DNA of 64,000 nt from Cinclus cinclus (taxonomy: Eukaryota > Chordata > Aves > Passeriformes > Cinclidae). Under the pieces are notes generated by a model. It did not search any database and was not told where the DNA came from. It was given only the letters and a program-made list of their open reading frames with translations. Each line of letters opens with the position of its first letter. Within the stretch, counting starts at the first letter, position 1. Where the stretch lies: positions 10,541,648 to 10,605,647 of the forward strand of contig NC_085067.1 in the NCBI RefSeq assembly GCF_963662255.1, given 5' to 3'. Made by a program: the position numbers and the translations under genes. This document shows positions 58,967-64,000 of this stretch, in pieces.

Positions 58967-61900
58967 ACTCTTGGTATAGACTTGTGGATTTTTTTATGCC
59001 ATTCCTGGGAAATGCAGAACTGGGGAAGAGCTCTTTGCCGTGCCCAGAGCCACGTGCAGTGGGGTCATTCCAGATTTGGAGCCTTGGGGAGCCTTGAGAA
59101 CACCACAGCTGGGGATGGTGGCCAGCAAATCTCAGCCCATTGACACAGAACTGTCCCCTTTGGCCCTTCGAGGGTCACCAGCAAAGTTGCTGTGTCTCAT
59201 GGCAGCCCTGGCCATGGTGACAAAGCCACGTGAAGCCAAAAATTCCTCCTACAATCCCAGTCTCCCTCTATCCACACACCCCTGAGCTGTGTTTCCTGGG
59301 GTTCTAAAACCAACCCAGCTTCCACAGAGGAGGTTTGGTCCTTGTTCCCAAATGTCAGCTCTCAAAACCCCTTCAGGCGTCTTCCCTTTGACTCCTACCT
59401 GTGGGAGAGAGGATCTAAAAATAGTAGAAAAATACTAAAAATACTTTTTTCTTTTTAATTATTTTTTTAACCCAAATGTCAGTGGAAAATTTTTATGTTT
59501 TGTAAAACTTCTTATGCTGGTCTCGGGATCATTTGCAGCGGGGAGGGATTTGGTACTGAATTTTTTGTGTTTTCCTTTTACTGAGCTGTCCAGAAAGGAC
59601 TGGGTGTTTTACTTATTGCTGTCCCAGCTTTCCCATGTTCCTTGGATTTGTGGCTGTTCAAAGGGGATGTGGAAGGAAAAAAAAAAAAAATCAAAACTGT
59701 CGTCATGGTCACAAGGAGACAAGTTTTTAAACAGTAAAAATGAAAAAGGGCTAAAAAAAACCCAAGCAACCACTGTGGACTGTCCTAAGCAGCTTTCAGT
59801 TTGTGAGCACCGGGACGGAAAAGCAAATTCACATTTTTAATATGCAAAAGCTTTGAAAATTTACATCCTAATAAGGTGCATTCAAGTATTAGGAAGGATA
59901 AATGAATGCCCAGTTTTCATGACCAAGGTCTAATGTGGTTACAGCTACTACTCAGTGGTCACTGCTGAGAGAGACGGTTAGAAACATGGTTCTTGCTGAG
60001 AGCAGCAAAACAGAAACTGCTATTTCTTCCTGGTGGTTTTTTGTTGTTGTTGTTGTTTTGGTGTTTTTTTTCTTAATAAAGTCCTCATTTTTTCCTAGCC
60101 CCCCTCCATGCTGGTATTTTAGCAGAAACAGGAAACATGTCCTGTCCCTGTTGGGGTGAGCTCCCAGTCTCCACAGGACCTCGCTGTGTTCATCCAGTCC
60201 CTGGTGGGTGCCACACATGCTGGGTGGCTCTGCCAACCCAAAAATGCCCCAAGCAGGGCAGGGTTTGGGGCTGAGACCCCTCTGGGGTTGGTGGGGGATG
60301 CAGGTGTCCATCCCAGCACTCTCAGGATGGCTCTGGAAGGGCTGTAGGGACTGACAGAGCCCAGCCAGACTCTTGCCAGGCTCTCCTGCACAGCCCCAGT
60401 GCCTGAACTGGTGTTGCCACACCACACAGCACCACACTGTCTGGGGCTCACCGTGACCCCTGCAGGGCCAGCTCAGCACATTCCTCTTCTAGGTTATTTT
60501 TAACAGGCCTTCCATCCCAGTGCTGCTCCAGAGTGTGGAGCCATTCCCTGCCAGTGTTCATGTGCTGCTGGGAATGGCAGGATCAGGGGGAATGTGGCCA
60601 TGTGCCTCTCTTCCTTGGAGCTGCTCCAGGACACATCAAGGCTCAGGAGGTGGGAATGGGAGCTGGAGGGCTCTGCTGGCAGAGCAGGTGCCCTTTTGTG
60701 TCACTGCATGTCCCTGCAGCTGCCAGCGTGGCTCATGCACAGAGACATGAGGGATCATGTGCTGGAGCCATTCCCAGGGAGCTGCTGGAAGGAGGGTGGG
60801 AATGGGTTGGCACCCACCAATCACCTCAGCCTGGAGGTGCCCCTGGCTGCTGACACACTTCACTGTCCCCACACCCTGGGGACTCCCTCAGGGCTGCCTT
60901 GGCCCCTCGTGCTCATTCTTGTGCTTCTTTCCCAGCCAAAACTACAGCAGAGCTCCCACTGCTCACTCCAGTCCCTGCTGGAATCCCCCAAACCAGGGGA
61001 GGACCTCAGGAGGACTCACCAGGCACTAACTGGACTTAATTTTCTGCAGGACCTCCAGGTGCTGGGCCAGGAGCATCAGTGAGGCTCAGCCCTGATTCTT
61101 CAGGCCTTGGCTGGGATTTTGTGTTAGGTAAAGCTCTGTTGGGTCTGATCTCCTCAGTGGTCCCTGGATCATCAGTGTACGAATCTTGTCTCCAGCCACA
61201 TGTGCTGGCTGGAACCCAGACCAACCAGTTTGTCTCTGGCCCTGCACCTGGCTGGTCCCACCTTTGCTGAAGCCTTATCTGTAGCCCCTGCCCTGTCTCC
61301 TCCTGATCCTGGCTAGGGTCTCTGTCCTGGTTCATCTGATCTTGTCTGGGGCTGCCCAGGGATCCCATCACCACTGCCCTGCTCAGAAGCTCTGAGATGG
61401 ACCCTGGAGTTTGAGGACACTGTGTGTTCTGGATCACACTTGGGTTCCCATTTGCTGCCCTCCATGGAGCAGCCTTATCCTTGCTGCTCCCCTTATGGAG
61501 AGCACAGGGAACACCATGCCCTGGATCCCAGTCCCTGCACAACCAGGCACAGGCCTGGCTCCCTGGAGACCTTTGGAAAGCAGTGGGAGCTGCTGGAGGG
61601 CTCTCCTGGGATCCTCTCTCATCTCCTCTCTCTCTCTCTCATCTCAGCACATTTGAGCTGTTGATCTTGAGCACTCCAATATCACTGCTTCTCTTCATTT
61701 TCTCTATATCATCACCTCCTTTCCATGAGCCTGTGGTTTCCCCTGTCCTGGGGGAGTTTCAGGGATCTTTCTAGGTCTCCTCTGCAGGGAGCGCAGCCCC
61801 ACAGCAGATCCCTGAGTGATTTGGAGGACCAGGGGGACATCTCTGTAGCCCTCATGAGAACTTAGTGACTCACAGCCCAGGGAGTTCTTGACCAACCCAT

Positions 61901-63744
61901 CGAGTCTTCAGTAGCCCAGATGAATTTTTCCTCTCTCTTTTAAAGGAGACTTAATAAGACTTTAAGGACTTATCCAGCTGTAGGCTAGCCAAGATGTGAA
62001 AGATGATCTCCAGTTTCCCAGGCTCAGGGCTCTAGGAGATATCCTCTCCCCAGGAATGGTGTGGGGGGTTTGGGCACCCTGTCCTTCACCTCACCTAACT
62101 GGGATTTTCACTGAAGGCTGTGAAAGTCCAGACTTGAACCTGGGGGATCCTTGGCCACTCTTTCTCCAGGGCAGCAGGTCCCAGCAGTGCCCTGGAGCCA
62201 GGTGGGATTGGTGCAGATGAGTGGGACAAGGGGAAGGATGCTCGGGGGACAGTGTGACACCACGTCCCAGATGAGCCAAGCAGAGCCCATGAGCAGCACA
62301 CGGCAGTGGAAGCACAAAGCAAGCCGGGGTTCTGAGAGGGCCCCCAGCCACAGGAGATCTTATCAGGACGCATTGCTCCTCCCACTGCTGCTGCCTTCTC
62401 CTAATGAAACCTGCTTGTTCTGTCTCAGTGGGGAGCTGAGCAGTGCCTGGGTGTTCTTCCACACTGGTTCAGCACCTGTGGAGCCTGCCTGGTACCTTGC
62501 CAGGGGGAACAGCCATGGGCAGGAACTGAGTGGATCTGAGCAGTGGGAGATGGCGAGATCTACCCTGACCTGTTCCTGCAGCAGAAGGAGCCATGTAAGC
62601 TGGTGGTTTGAAGGTACATGGCTACCAGAACACACAGGAAGGTGGGATCAGTTTTCTGGAATCTTCCCTTTGGTCTGTTGGCTGCATTTTCTGCTCATTA
62701 CAAGTCTGGGGCTTCCTCCCACCACACACAAACACCCCTTAGCTAAGAGATCTGGGATTCAGGTGGGATGGCAGAGCCCTGCACGCTGTGAGAGGTGACT
62801 TATAGCCACATTCAGATGTGAGAGAGACTCTGCCAGATGCAGTGATAACTCCCCGTACACATGATCCATCTAAGTGGGTCTTGCCATGGCAGTCAGCAGA
62901 GGATTTACTGTCTTGATGGTGACTTGTCTGTGCTGCCTGGGCTCAGGCAGATGTGACACACAGCTGATGGCATTGGGTTCAAGAGGTGACCCATCTGCAC
63001 ATTTGGATGGGCTAGAGAAGCTGCTCAAAGGAGGTGCCAACAAAGTGGTGTCTGACAGGGGCACTGAAGGCCCCCCATGGTATCTGCCCTGGAGAAGGTG
63101 GCCCCAGGCAGGTTCTACTGGCGGCTCCATGGCCACAAAGGGACCAGCATGTGTGAGATGCCAAATGCCACCCCCACGCTGCAGCAGGGAGGCACCAGCA
63201 GTGGGACTGAGAGCTTTGCCACACACAGGGGCGTGAGGAGGCAGGACCTGTCCCAGTTGCTCAGGGGTTTGGGGATCATCAGTCCTTCTTGGGTTTGAGA
63301 TTGGCAAACCTTGCTCTGCAGTGGGTCAAGCAGTGAGAGGGGCTGGGGAGCCGGGCCAGGCAGATGTCCCCCGGGGTGGCCCAGTGGCTTTCCCCTGGGC
63401 ATCACTAACACTGTGCAGCCTGATGTATGATGTGATCTTCATCAAAGACAAAGCACGGCAGGGAAGAGGCAGGGAGAGACAGAGCACACGCCTGCCTGCT
63501 CCTGAGCTCTCTGCTCAGAGAAGGCAGCGCCCACTTGGCTGTAGCGTTATGCTGTGAGCTCCTGTCACCAAGGATCATATCAACCACCCTCTCCCACCTT
63601 GCCCGTACCTCTTGTCCTGGCCTGCTGCAGGTAGGGACCAGCCCTTTTCAGAAGAGAATTGTTTCCAGCACGGTGTGACCGGAAGATACTGAGGTTTAGC
63701 TCACATTAAAGGAAGGTGTGCAGGCATGCCTGAGAAAGAACCAG
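58967..63744. other. Non-coding stretch downstream of miR-142
   Basis: No exon of the expected downstream gene TSPOAP1 was recognised. AT-rich, with A and T runs at 59400-60100, then GC-moderate sequence. A short CT repeat lies near 61620-61642. A 116-codon plus-strand frame starting at ATG 62886 has a signal-peptide-like N-terminus but no recognisable family. Confidence 0.5.
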
Positions 63745-63999
63745 GCAGAGCTGAACATTCCCAGGGCAAAATCGGGCATGCCCGGGACACAGATGGGCAA
63801 CTTTTGCAGTGAATCAGGCATCCTGGGGCAGAGCTGCGCATTCTCGAGGCAGAGATGGGCATCCATGGGGCATAAGCAGGCATCCTGGCGTAGGGCTGAG
63901 CATCCTCGGGACAGAGCTGAGCATTCTGGGGCACAGCTGGGTATCCTGGGACCAGAGTCGGGTATCCAGGGCCAGAGCTGAGCAGCCCTGGAACAGAGC
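63745..63999. repeat. 21-bp minisatellite, continues past window end
   Basis: About twelve imperfect copies of a 21-bp unit of the form 'gctgagcatcctggggcaga', running to the window edge. Confidence 0.9.
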
Positions 64000-64000
64000 C

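Noticed and set aside
58967..64000. Expected first exons of TSPOAP1
   Set aside because: Synteny predicts the gene nearby, but I found no coiled-coil, SH3 or other TSPOAP1-like exon in any frame. It is probably beyond the window.

Overview
This is vertebrate nuclear DNA, almost certainly from a bird and probably a songbird. The evidence is many short CR1 LINE 3' ends in both orientations, two solo LTRs of a type familiar from passerine genomes, small spliced exons with canonical GT/AG sites, and bird-like versions of RNF43, SUPT4H1 and miR-142 in one transcriptional direction. The same order (RNF43, SUPT4H1, MIR142) is found on human 17q22. No operon, phage, CRISPR or other prokaryotic feature is present.

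Layout. 1-26294 carries no exon that I can recognise. It is most likely the large second intron of RNF43, because the first exon found (26295) starts exactly where human exon 3 starts. 26295-42422 holds eight coding exons of RNF43 (plus strand): the later part of the PA ectodomain, the transmembrane helix, the RING-H2 finger, a long serine/histidine-rich tail, and a 14-codon last exon beyond a 6.1 kb intron. 42423-45500 holds candidate RNF43 3'UTR and intergenic sequence. 45506-48205 is SUPT4H1 (five coding exons, 120 aa), with a GC-box/CpG-island promoter and a 300 bp pyrimidine-rich minisatellite upstream. A solo LTR sits about 90 bp past its poly(A) signal. 48800-58450 is non-coding and contains a CpG-rich island (52560-53110) with a perfect CArG box and an AP-1 site, a CR1 fragment, a 60-nt pyrimidine tract, and two degenerate tandem arrays. 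58451-58538 is the pre-miR-142 hairpin. 58540-64000 has no recognisable gene and ends in a 21-bp minisatellite. In human the next gene is TSPOAP1, but I could not find an exon of it here.

Function. RNF43 is a membrane E3 ligase that removes Frizzled/LRP6 and restrains Wnt signalling. SUPT4H1 is the Spt4 subunit of the DSIF elongation factor. miR-142 is a haematopoietic microRNA. They are neighbours by conserved synteny and do not form a functional cassette. I found no convincing undescribed system. The most useful leads are the CpG island with the CArG box upstream of miR-142, the tandem array beside the miR-142 locus, an overlapping upstream ATG at SUPT4H1, a 16-bp intronic hairpin, and a 22-bp perfect palindrome.
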